A stretch of DNA of 5,778 nucleotides, taken from contig QMXA01000083.1 of assembly GCA_003661905.1 (NCBI GenBank), positions 1 to 5,778 on the forward strand. The letters run 5' to 3'. The notes under the pieces were generated by a model. That model was not told where the DNA came from and searched no databases. It worked only from the letters and a program-made list of their open reading frames with translations. Below are positions 1 to 5,445 of the stretch, in pieces. Made by a program: the position numbers and the translations under genes. Source of the DNA: Thermoprotei archaeon (GTDB taxonomy: Archaea > Thermoproteota > Thermoprotei_A > Sulfolobales > Ignisphaeraceae). Each line of letters begins with the position of its first letter. The first letter of the stretch is position 1.

Positions 1-66
1 AATGATTATTGAAAGAAATATTCTAATATCTATCAATATTCAGCCCTTCCACGCCTCATCACATCT

Positions 67-81
67 CAGAGCTCAGCTCTG
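67..81. repeat. 7-bp inverted repeat, 1-bp centre
   Basis: CAGAGCT and AGCTCTG (67-73 and 75-81) are perfect reverse complements around a single C. The spacer is too short for an RNA loop unless the inner pairs open. It could be a dimeric DNA-binding site, but it lies about 190 bp before moaD, and chance cannot be excluded at this length. Confidence 0.35.
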
Positions 82-97
82 TTCAACATCTAAGACA

Positions 98-107
98 TAC
101 TTAAGTA
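98..107. repeat. 10-bp perfect palindrome
   Basis: TACTTAAGTA is its own reverse complement. It lies between the 67-81 inverted repeat and the TATA-like element at 155-163. It may be a regulator site, but AT-rich palindromes of this size arise readily by chance. Confidence 0.25.
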
Positions 108-154
108 CTCACAGTATATATGCTCATGGATTTTTGCATTGCTTTTATCATTGA

Positions 155-163
155 TTTTAAATA
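155..163 (+). promoter_or_regulatory. Possible TATA box (distal, moaD operon)
   Basis: TTTTAAATA resembles the archaeal TATA consensus. Transcription would begin near 185, giving a leader of about 80 nt before moaD that includes a 6-codon ORF at 214-234. It competes with the proximal TATA-like sequence at 241-248, and the sequence alone does not decide between them. Confidence 0.3.
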
Positions 164-240
164 CTGATGTTTCTCTACTGAATTTAGTAAGGAGCATTAA
201 TACAAATAGGTGCATGAGAGAAATGATTATCTGAAAACTC

Positions 241-248
241 TAAATTAA
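241..248 (+). promoter_or_regulatory. Possible TATA box (proximal, moaD)
   Basis: TAAATTAA is centred about 23-24 bp upstream of the TTG start of moaD. That is close to the usual archaeal TATA-to-start distance of about 26 bp and would give an essentially leaderless transcript. The lack of a Shine-Dalgarno sequence before 268 fits this. If correct, the inverted repeat at 259-283 straddles the transcription start, a typical place for an archaeal repressor operator. Confidence 0.35.
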
Positions 249-258
249 TACTATCATG

Positions 259-283
259 GGATCCTAATTGAGAATTAGGATCC
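259..283. repeat. Perfect 11-bp inverted repeat over the moaD start codon
   Basis: The left arm GGATCCTAATT (259-269) and right arm AATTAGGATCC (273-283) are exact reverse complements around the 3-base spacer GAG. In RNA the stem could extend by a G-U pair (258/284) and a U-A pair (257/285). The TTG start (268-270) sits at the end of the left arm and in the loop, and codons 2-6 lie in the right arm. In DNA this is the form of a two-fold operator; in RNA it would be a stable hairpin enclosing the start codon. No other copy of the full repeat was noticed in the window. Confidence 0.8.
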
Positions 284-540
284 TAGTATTCGCTGACCTT
301 AGAGAAAAGCTTGGTTGGAAGGAAAGGATTCTGGAATTCAGTAAAGATACTGAGATAAGCCTTAATGAAGTACTAGAATCTATACCCATTCTTAAAACCT
401 TAGTTACAGAGAGCTCAAAAGTTCGTAAGGGCTATATAATTCTCATTAATGGCATTGATTATGAAGCACTAGGAGGACTTAAAGCATTAATAAAGAATAA
501 TGATACAATCTCTATATTTCCTCCAGCTGGCGGAGGATAG
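268..540 (+). CDS. moaD: MoaD/ThiS-family sulfur carrier protein
   Basis: This 90-residue protein looks like a small subunit of molybdopterin synthase. Family knowledge: the thiocarboxylated C-terminal Gly of MoaD gives sulfur to form the dithiolene that binds Mo or W. Visible signs are the N-terminal beta strand with RILVFADLREKLG (residues 4-16, typical of MoaD), the NGxDYEALGG stretch (61-70) and DTISIFPPAGGG (79-90). The last of these ends in the exposed Gly tail expected for adenylation and sulfuration, here three glycines. The TTG start is chosen because it places Met directly before beta 1, and the codon just upstream is TAA (265-267). There is no clear Shine-Dalgarno sequence. The location ahead of a tungsten-type AOR suggests a dedicated copy for that enzyme. 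A SAMP-like protein modifier or tRNA-thiolation carrier of the same fold is possible but less likely here. Confidence 0.88.
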   Translation: MRIRILVFADLREKLGWKERILEFSKDTEISLNEVLESIPILKTLVTESSKVRKGYIILINGIDYEALGGLKALIKNNDTISIFPPAGGG

Positions 541-551
541 GTGAGAAGAGC

Positions 552-579
552 TAGTTAGTGGATAAAGTTTCATTAACTA
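552..579 (+). other. Hairpin in the moaD / Fe-S subunit gap
   Basis: Bases 552-562 can pair with 569-579 in an 11-pair stem, nine Watson-Crick and two G-U, around the 6-base loop TAAAGT. It begins 12 bases after the moaD stop and is followed by T-rich sequence at 591-602. It could be a weak terminator or a 3'-end stabiliser separating moaD mRNA from the downstream genes. Archaeal termination depends mainly on T tracts, so its role is uncertain. Confidence 0.4.
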
Positions 580-614
580 AGTGGTATATAGCTTTATTTG
601 TTTACCTACATATC

Positions 615-620
615 TTTATA
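615..620 (+). promoter_or_regulatory. Possible TATA box before the four-cluster Fe-S gene
   Basis: CTTTATATG (614-622) contains TTTATA, a good crenarchaeal TATA match centred about 27 bp before 645. Transcription would start within a few bases of the GTG codon at 648. A second TATA-like run, TATATA at 585-590, would start near 614. Either could give the three oxidoreductase genes a promoter of their own, separate from moaD. Confidence 0.45.
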
Positions 621-637
621 TGTCTGAAAGTTATTTA

Positions 638-643
638 AGGTGG
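638..643 (+). promoter_or_regulatory. Shine-Dalgarno site deciding the GTG start
   Basis: AGGTGG is complementary to the archaeal 16S 3' end (CCACCT in DNA letters) and lies 4 nt before GTG at 648. It supports this start. It would only be transcribed if RNA begins upstream of about 638, for example by readthrough from moaD or from the TATATA at 585-590. Confidence 0.6.
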
Positions 644-647
644 GAAT

Positions 648-1142
648 GTGAGTTCTAGAGTCCTCATTCTAGATCCCTTAAAATGTACTGGATGCAGGAT
701 CTGTGAATTAGCTTGTTCCTACATATCTAGAAAATCATTTAACCCTGCAATTTCACGTATAAGAGTAATAACATGGTTTGAAAAAGGCATTAGTATTCCT
801 ATCTATTGTCAACAATGTGATCCAGCACCCTGTCTTGAGGTATGTCCTACAGGAGCTCTCTATAGAGATTCAGAAACAGGAGTTATTCTATGGAATAAAG
901 ATAAGTGTATTGGTTGCAAAGCATGTATTGCTATATGTCCTTTTGGAGCTATATTCTATGATCCTAAGGAGAAGCTCATAACGAAATGCGATATGTGTAA
1001 TGGTAAACCTCTATGTGTAGAACTATGTCCTACAGGTGCTCTTAGTTATGAAGAGGCATTAAGAATTATAGATGTCAAAAGGAGAGAAGCTGCATCAAAG
1101 TTCTATGAACTCATAACTAAATTAACTATTGTTGGCAAATGA
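648..1142 (+). CDS. Four-[4Fe-4S] polyferredoxin subunit of an AOR-type tungsten enzyme
   Basis: This 164-residue cytoplasmic electron-transfer subunit resembles the HycB/DmsB class, WOR5 small subunit and AorA. It has 16 cysteines in four groups: C13/16/19/23, C54/57/62/66, C87/90/93/97 and C114/117/123/127, enough for four cubane clusters. CPTGAL (66-71) recurs at 127-132, showing the internal duplication of a two-cluster unit. There is no signal peptide, Tat motif or membrane segment. The GTG start follows an AGGTGG site and puts the first cysteine at residue 13, normal for the family. Its stop lies 10 bases before the AOR gene, so the two are surely co-translated and very probably one complex. 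It should pass electrons between the AOR cluster and a flavoprotein or ferredoxin. The residues after about 140 are a Lys/Arg-rich helical tail without recognised function. Confidence 0.92.
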   Translation: MSSRVLILDPLKCTGCRICELACSYISRKSFNPAISRIRVITWFEKGISIPIYCQQCDPAPCLEVCPTGALYRDSETGVILWNKDKCIGCKACIAICPFGAIFYDPKEKLITKCDMCNGKPLCVELCPTGALSYEEALRIIDVKRREAASKFYELITKLTIVGK

Positions 1143-1146
1143 GGTG
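1141..1146 (+). promoter_or_regulatory. Shine-Dalgarno site of the AOR gene, overlapping the upstream stop
   Basis: GAGGTG begins inside the TGA stop of the Fe-S gene and lies 6 nt before ATG at 1153. It fixes the AOR start and points to translational coupling of the two subunits in one mRNA. Confidence 0.7.
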
Positions 1147-1152
1147 TCATAG

Positions 1153-2970
1153 ATGGTTGGAGGTTACGTAGGTAAGATTTTAAGAGTGAATTTAACAAAG
1201 CAAAAAGCATCAATTCATGAAATATCTAAAGAATGGATGGTGAAGTATATAGGTGGTGAAGGTTTTGCAGCAAGGATCCTATATACAGAAGTACCTAAAG
1301 GTACTGATCCCTTATCACCAAATAATAAACTCATAATAATGACAGGACCCTTAACAGGTACTTTAGCTCCATCATCTGGTAGATACTTAGTAGCTTTCAA
1401 ATCACCACTTACAGGAATTTGGGGAGTTGGTCATATAGGTGGTCATTGGGGTCCTGAACTAAAGTTTGCAGGTTTCGATGGAATAATTATTGAGGGTCGT
1501 GCCGAGAAACCAGTATATCTGTGGATACATGATGGTGATGTAGAATTCAGAGATGCAGGGCATATATGGGGTAAACTGGTTCCTGAGACCGAAAATATAA
1601 TCAGAGAAGAAACAGATCCTGAAGCGAAAGTTCTTAGCATAGGACCTGCTGGTGAGAAGCTAGTCAAGATATCAACGATAATTAGTGAATGCTCAAGAGC
1701 AGGTGGTCGTGGAGGTGCTGGTGCTGTTATGGGTTCTAAGAATCTCAAAGCCATAGCTGTTAGAGGCACTGGTGGCATTGATGTTGCCTATCCAGATAAG
1801 TTCTATGACATAGTTAAGGAGATGCATGAGAAGATAAGACAGAATCCCGTTACAGGTCAAGCACTTCCTAAATATGGAACAGCAGTATTGGTCAATATAA
1901 TTAATCAACATGGTATATTCCCAACAAGGAATTTCCAGACAGGAGTATTTCCAGGAGCTGACAAGATATCTGGAGAAACTTTAGCTGAAAAATATCTAGT
2001 CATGAGAAGAGCTTGTGCATTTTGCCCAATTGGTTGCGGACGCTTTACGGTGGTTCCATCAGGTCCATATACTGTAATAACTGAGGGCCCTGAATACGAG
2101 ACGATATGGGCATTAGGAGCTTCTTGTGGTGTAGATAATTTAGAAGCAATAGCTAAAGCTAATTATTTATGTAACATTTATGGTTTAGAAACCATATCAA
2201 CTGGTGCTACAATAGCTACGGCCATGGAGGCATTTGAGAGGGGATACATAACTACTAAGGAAACCGACGGTACTGAGCTTAGATTTGGGAATGCAGATGC
2301 CATGATAGCTATGGTAGAGAGAATAGCCAAGAGAGAAGGTATTGGAGATTTACTAGCTGAAGGTTCAAAGGTCTTTGCAGAAAAAGTAAGCCATCCAGAA
2401 ATATCAATGAATGTTAAAGGTCTCGAGCTTCCAGCCTATGACCCTAGAGGTGTTAAGGGTCATGGATTAGCATATGCAACAAGTAATAGAGGCGGTTGTC
2501 ACTTAAGAGCATATATGATATCACCTGAAATTCTTGGAATTCCAAAGAAGCTTGATAGATTTAAGGAGAATGAAGAGAAAATAGAGATGGTGAAGTATTT
2601 ACAAGACCTCTTTGCTGCAATTAACTCATTAGTACTCTGCATATTCACGGTATTTGCTCTTGAACCTAAGGACTATGCTTCAATGCTCTCGTCAGCTACT
2701 GGAATAGAGTTTACAGATAAAGAATTCATAAGAGTGGGAGAAAGGATATACAACCTACAAAGATTATTCCTAGTTAGAGAAGGTATAACTTCTAAGGACG
2801 ATAGATTACCAGCTAGGCTAGAAAAGGAACCAATGCCTGAAGGACCTGCTAAAGGCCATATAGTACCCATAGAGAGGATGTTGCCTAAGTACTACAGAAT
2901 TAGAGGCTGGGATGAAGATGGGAAACCTACTAAGGAGAAACTTGAAGAACTTGAATTAGTAAGTCTTTAA
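1153..2970 (+). CDS. aor: Tungsten-dependent aldehyde:ferredoxin oxidoreductase, catalytic subunit
   Basis: This catalytic subunit oxidises aldehydes to carboxylic acids (reversible in the family) with a tungsto-bispterin cofactor and one [4Fe-4S] cluster. It has 605 residues, the length I recall for Pyrococcus furiosus AOR. The N-terminal AFOR domain spans about 4-205, starting GGYVGKILRVNLT and including RAGGRGGAGAVMGSKNLKA (182-200). The C-terminal AFOR domain spans about 215-590. Cluster ligands are C288, C291 and C295 in CAFCPIGC, plus C496 in LVLC, at essentially the P. furiosus spacing. Likely active-site acid/base residues are E314 (or E316) in GPEYET and H450 in GGCH. The two pterin-contact motifs are not the classic DxxGL: they read NIYGLE (341-346) and NSLVLC (491-496). 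I find no ExxH motif, which in P. furiosus AOR binds the iron joining two subunits; this fits pairing with the Fe-S protein instead. The exact aldehyde substrate cannot be read from the sequence. Confidence 0.95.
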   Translation: MVGGYVGKILRVNLTKQKASIHEISKEWMVKYIGGEGFAARILYTEVPKGTDPLSPNNKLIIMTGPLTGTLAPSSGRYLVAFKSPLTGIWGVGHIGGHWGPELKFAGFDGIIIEGRAEKPVYLWIHDGDVEFRDAGHIWGKLVPETENIIREETDPEAKVLSIGPAGEKLVKISTIISECSRAGGRGGAGAVMGSKNLKAIAVRGTGGIDVAYPDKFYDIVKEMHEKIRQNPVTGQALPKYGTAVLVNIINQHGIFPTRNFQTGVFPGADKISGETLAEKYLVMRRACAFCPIGCGRFTVVPSGPYTVITEGPEYETIWALGASCGVDNLEAIAKANYLCNIYGLETISTGATIATAMEAFERGYITTKETDGTELRFGNADAMIAMVERIAKREGIGDLLAEGSKVFAEKVSHPEISMNVKGLELPAYDPRGVKGHGLAYATSNRGGCHLRAYMISPEILGIPKKLDRFKENEEKIEMVKYLQDLFAAINSLVLCIFTVFALEPKDYASMLSSATGIEFTDKEFIRVGERIYNLQRLFLVREGITSKDDRLPARLEKEPMPEGPAKGHIVPIERMLPKYYRIRGWDEDGKPTKEKLEELELVSL

Positions 2971-2972
2971 GA

Positions 2973-2985
2973 TTTTTTCTCTCTA
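2973..2985 (+). terminator. Possible T-tract terminator or attenuator after the AOR gene
   Basis: TTTTTTCTCTCTA starts three bases after the AOR stop codon. Archaeal RNA polymerase can terminate at runs of five or more T in the non-template strand without a hairpin. Since the flavoprotein gene starts only a few bases later, this would more likely lower its expression than end the operon. Confidence 0.35.
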
Positions 2986-2999
2986 CACTATGCAAGTTT

Positions 3000-3004
3000 G
3001 TGAT
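3000..3004 (+). promoter_or_regulatory. Shine-Dalgarno site favouring the 3008 start
   Basis: GTGAT matches the 3' part of the archaeal GGAGGTGAT ribosome-binding sequence and lies 3 nt before ATG at 3008. This is similar to the AGGTGAT site before apgM. No such sequence precedes the upstream in-frame ATG at 2990, which follows a pyrimidine-rich run. Confidence 0.5.
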
Positions 3005-3007
3005 ATC

Positions 3008-4321
3008 ATGTCTAGATCTGTAGTTATTATAGGAAGTTCAATTGCAGGTATGTCAGCTGCCATAGCCGCTAGAGAAGCATGTCCGCAATGCCCAGTTACA
3101 GTACTCGATGAAGACCCCGATATGCCGTATAGAAGACCTTCCATAACAAGCATACTTGAGGGTACTATTAGAGATATCTCGGATATTAGTATGTATAGAA
3201 AAGCAATCGAGAACTCGAGAATAAATGTCCTTAGAGGTTTTAAGGTCATAGATATAGATCCAGTGAATCAAGTATTAAAAATTGCAAAGCCAGATGGCTC
3301 TAAAGCGAAAATTTACTATGACTCACTAGTTCTTGCAACGGGTGCTGAAGCTTCTAAACAAAATATTGAGGGTGTAGATCTCAGAGGTGTTTTCGTATTT
3401 CGTAATGCCAAAGATGCTCTAGAAATAAATGAATATGCCAAATATTCTAAGAAGGCTATAATCGTAGGTGCTTCTTTTGTAGCTTTATTACTAACTGAAG
3501 CTCTCATTAGGAAAGGTCTTAAAGTGTTGATGGTTGTTAGATCTAGAGTTTTAAGGAAACTAATAGAATCTCAAGCTTCAGACATTATTGAAAACTATCT
3601 CAGAAGAATTGGAGTTGAGATACTTAAAGGAGTAACTATTAAGAAGATCATGGGAAAAAGAAGAGTTGAAGGAGCTATACTGAGTGATGGTAGATCTATA
3701 GATAGTGACATGGTGATCTTTGCTATCGGATCAATACCTAGGACAGCACTAGCAACTAAATTAGGATCTCGAGTAATTCAAGGAGTAATAGATGTAGACA
3801 ACTATATGCAGACTTCAGTACCTAATGTTTATGCAGCAGGTGACTGTGCTTACTCATGGGATTTAATTACTGGGAATAAAGTATATGCTCCTACAGCTAC
3901 TATGGCCTCTACATATGGTAAAGTAGCAGGTCTTAATGCAGCTGGAAAACTTATGGAAGCTCCTAAAATTATTAGGATTCAATATGAAAGATTCCTAGAT
4001 TTGGAAATTATTAGTATTGGTTATACATCAGATGAAGCTAGAGCTATGAATCTCTCTGCTAAATGCATGGACCTTACAGATGAGTTCAAAAAAGAATACA
4101 GTTTATGGAGAGCCAATGTGATAAAGCTAGATGTAACTATGAGAGGTAAAGACAAAGTTATAGGTACAGAAATTATAGGTCTACATAATTCTAGAGTATT
4201 TGCCTATCCATTTATATATGCAATAACTAAAGGTCTTAAACTAAGTGAAATATTGGAAGAACTACACTACCCAATCCCATCACTTTCAGCGAAATTCACG
4301 ACATGGTATGTAACTACATAA
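3008..4321 (+). CDS. FAD/NAD(P)-dependent oxidoreductase, AorC-like
   Basis: This 437-residue flavoprotein of the pyridine nucleotide-disulfide reductase fold is the likely NAD(P)-linked partner of the AOR. The FAD Rossmann motif is VVIIGSSIAG (5-14), with the strand 2 acidic residue in LDED (33-36) and PYRRPS after it. LVLATG is at 107-112. The NAD(P) Rossmann motif is IIVGASFVA (151-159), and the second FAD motif VYAAGD is at 274-279. The C-terminal domain contains HYPIPS. No catalytic Cys lies near 39-45, so it is unlikely to be a CoA-disulfide reductase or NADH peroxidase. The nucleotide site is GxSxxA and the usual Glu after the second strand is Val177, followed by R178 and R180. That could favour NADPH, but this is inference. 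I chose ATG 3008 because of GTGAT upstream and because beta 1 starts at once; ATG 2990 would add six residues. A different electron partner cannot be excluded. Confidence 0.85.
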   Translation: MSRSVVIIGSSIAGMSAAIAAREACPQCPVTVLDEDPDMPYRRPSITSILEGTIRDISDISMYRKAIENSRINVLRGFKVIDIDPVNQVLKIAKPDGSKAKIYYDSLVLATGAEASKQNIEGVDLRGVFVFRNAKDALEINEYAKYSKKAIIVGASFVALLLTEALIRKGLKVLMVVRSRVLRKLIESQASDIIENYLRRIGVEILKGVTIKKIMGKRRVEGAILSDGRSIDSDMVIFAIGSIPRTALATKLGSRVIQGVIDVDNYMQTSVPNVYAAGDCAYSWDLITGNKVYAPTATMASTYGKVAGLNAAGKLMEAPKIIRIQYERFLDLEIISIGYTSDEARAMNLSAKCMDLTDEFKKEYSLWRANVIKLDVTMRGKDKVIGTEIIGLHNSRVFAYPFIYAITKGLKLSEILEELHYPIPSLSAKFTTWYVTT

Positions 4322-4464
4322 GCTTTTGCTCATCTCCGTAGTTACTCCTTGAAATATGCTTAGGTATAAAAACTAGGAACCTCCATAAAATAATTCTATT
4401 TAGGAAATTGAATTCGCTTAAAGATTCTTAAGCTTTAGGCCTTAATTATATCCGGTGCAAGAAG
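4322..4464 (+). other. Intergenic gap between the oxidoreductase unit and the phosphatase
   Basis: This 143-base AT-rich gap holds no ORF of note. It contains a good TATA-like element (4365-4372) and a 6-bp stem, GCTTAA/TTAAGC, at 4416-4421 and 4428-4433. A second TATA-like run, TTAATTATAT, is at 4442-4451. It most likely separates two transcription units. There is only a weak T run (4324-4327) to end the upstream one. Confidence 0.5.
4365..4372 (+). promoter_or_regulatory. Possible TATA box of the phosphatase gene
   Basis: TATAAAAA is the best TATA match in this gap. Transcription would begin near 4392-4395, leaving a leader of about 70 nt that includes the GCTTAA/TTAAGC stem. Its distance from the start codon is longer than usual for a crenarchaeal promoter, so a closer unrecognised one is possible. 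Confidence 0.4.
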
Positions 4465-5445
4465 TTGAGCTTAAGCAAGTTATTCATTGAAGCTTCTGAG
4501 AGTAGTAAGAATTTCAAAGATTCTAAATCGTGGCTAGAGACCTTAGTTAGCATGTTGGAAGCTGAAATGAGATTTAGAAACGATAAACCCTATATTCTTT
4601 TGAATCCTTCGAAGTGTAGAGAGTTAATTGTGTATGGAGATATACACGGAGATCTTTCCACATTATTGCAACTAGGAAAAATTTCCAATCTAGATGAAGT
4701 TCTTGAAAGAGGAGGCTATGTATTATTCTTAGGTGATTATATAGATAGAGGCCCATATCAACTTGAGACACTGATATTCTTATCAATGATTAAAAGAGTC
4801 TATGGTGATAAGGTAATTCTATTAAGAGGCAATCATGAACCCCCAGAATGGTTAACGCCATATCCCCATGACTATATCTATAGGCTGGTTGAGAGATTTG
4901 GAAGAGATAAAGGTCTTGAGCTATATGAAATTTCTAAAGAAATCTTTAAGAAATTACCATTAGCAGCAGTACTTAAGAACCAAGCACTATTTGTCCACGG
5001 AGGACCCCCAATTATTAGGTCAAAGTCTGCTGGGAATGTAGATGAGTTATTAGATGTGAGAGGAGATGCAATAGCACTTGAAGAAATTCTCTGGAGTGAC
5101 CCGGCCGAGATCGAGAGTGAATGGGAGCCCTCACCCAGAGGTGCTGGAAAAATATATGGTGAGCGCATAACGAAAAGAGTCTTAGAAATACTTAAAATAG
5201 GAATTATTGTCAGAGCGCATGAACCATGCAACTATGGCTTTAAGCTTAATCATGGAGGAAGAGTTCTAACACTATTCTCTTTGAAAGGATATCCATACTT
5301 TAACATTGACGCTGCAGTACTTAAAGTAAGTCCATTAGAGGACCCTGAATGGTTTAAGAATATTGTAAAATACGTACTAACTACTGAAAGCGCTGGAAGA
5401 ATAAGAGCTTCTTCAATAATTGAGTCTTCAGGAAATGAATATTGA
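4465..5445 (+). CDS. PPP-family serine/threonine protein phosphatase (PP1-arch type)
   Basis: This 326-residue cytoplasmic enzyme should remove phosphate from Ser/Thr residues of proteins using two metal ions. The full PPP signature is present in order: GDIHGD (58-63), GDYIDRG (90-96), RGNHE (121-125), VHGG (177-180), WSDP (210-213), SPRGAG (223-228) and RAHE (250-253). This gives metal ligands D59, H61, D91, N123, H178 and H252, with R95 and R250 for phosphate. Nothing catalytic is missing. The TTG start is supported by a GGTG at 4454-4457 and by the approximately 57 residues before GDIHG, similar to PP1. ATG 4552 is a possible shorter start but would remove the N-terminal helix. The gene ends with tandem in-frame stops (TGATGA). 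Its targets are unknown. A diadenosine-tetraphosphate hydrolase of the ApaH type is less likely, given SPRGAG and the archaeal context. Confidence 0.93.
   Translation: MSLSKLFIEASESSKNFKDSKSWLETLVSMLEAEMRFRNDKPYILLNPSKCRELIVYGDIHGDLSTLLQLGKISNLDEVLERGGYVLFLGDYIDRGPYQLETLIFLSMIKRVYGDKVILLRGNHEPPEWLTPYPHDYIYRLVERFGRDKGLELYEISKEIFKKLPLAAVLKNQALFVHGGPPIIRSKSAGNVDELLDVRGDAIALEEILWSDPAEIESEWEPSPRGAGKIYGERITKRVLEILKIGIIVRAHEPCNYGFKLNHGGRVLTLFSLKGYPYFNIDAAVLKVSPLEDPEWFKNIVKYVLTTESAGRIRASSIIESSGNEY

Larger units (their letters stand above)
1..267. other. Leader/intergenic region upstream of moaD, no convincing gene
   Basis: I see no credible gene here on either strand. The longest + frame (2-154, about 50 codons) has a His/Ser/Cys-rich composition unlike any protein, and the minus-strand frames are broken by stops. 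The region contains two short palindromes (67-81 and 98-107), a TATA-like stretch at 155-163 and a second at 241-248. It also holds a 6-codon ORF at 214-234 preceded by AGGTG (208-212). It most likely carries the promoter and regulatory sites of the downstream operon. No tRNA or other structured RNA gene was recognised. Confidence 0.55.

Noticed and set aside
2..154. Open frame of about 50 codons on the + strand at the left edge
   Set aside because: His/Ser/Cys-rich translation with no motif, no ribosome-binding signal visible, and overlap with palindromes; judged random.
1..230. 9-bp direct repeat AATGATTAT at 1-9 and 222-230
   Set aside because: Too short and AT-rich to separate from chance; no repeat array, CRISPR or insertion-sequence ends were seen.
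1443..1778. 111-codon minus-strand frame inside the AOR gene
   Set aside because: It lies wholly within a gene with unmistakable AFOR motifs, and its Pro/Ser-rich translation is typical of an antisense shadow.
2983..3249. 88-codon minus-strand frame over the start of the flavoprotein gene
   Set aside because: Antisense to the FAD-binding motif, with no start signal or recognisable protein.
3008..4321. CoA-disulfide reductase or NADH oxidase/peroxidase assignment for the flavoprotein
   Set aside because: The redox-active cysteine expected near residue 43 is absent; the region reads DMPYRRPSI.
4878..5231. 117-codon minus-strand frame inside the phosphatase gene
   Set aside because: It is antisense to conserved PPP motifs and shows low-complexity Ser/Leu/Ile composition; not a gene.
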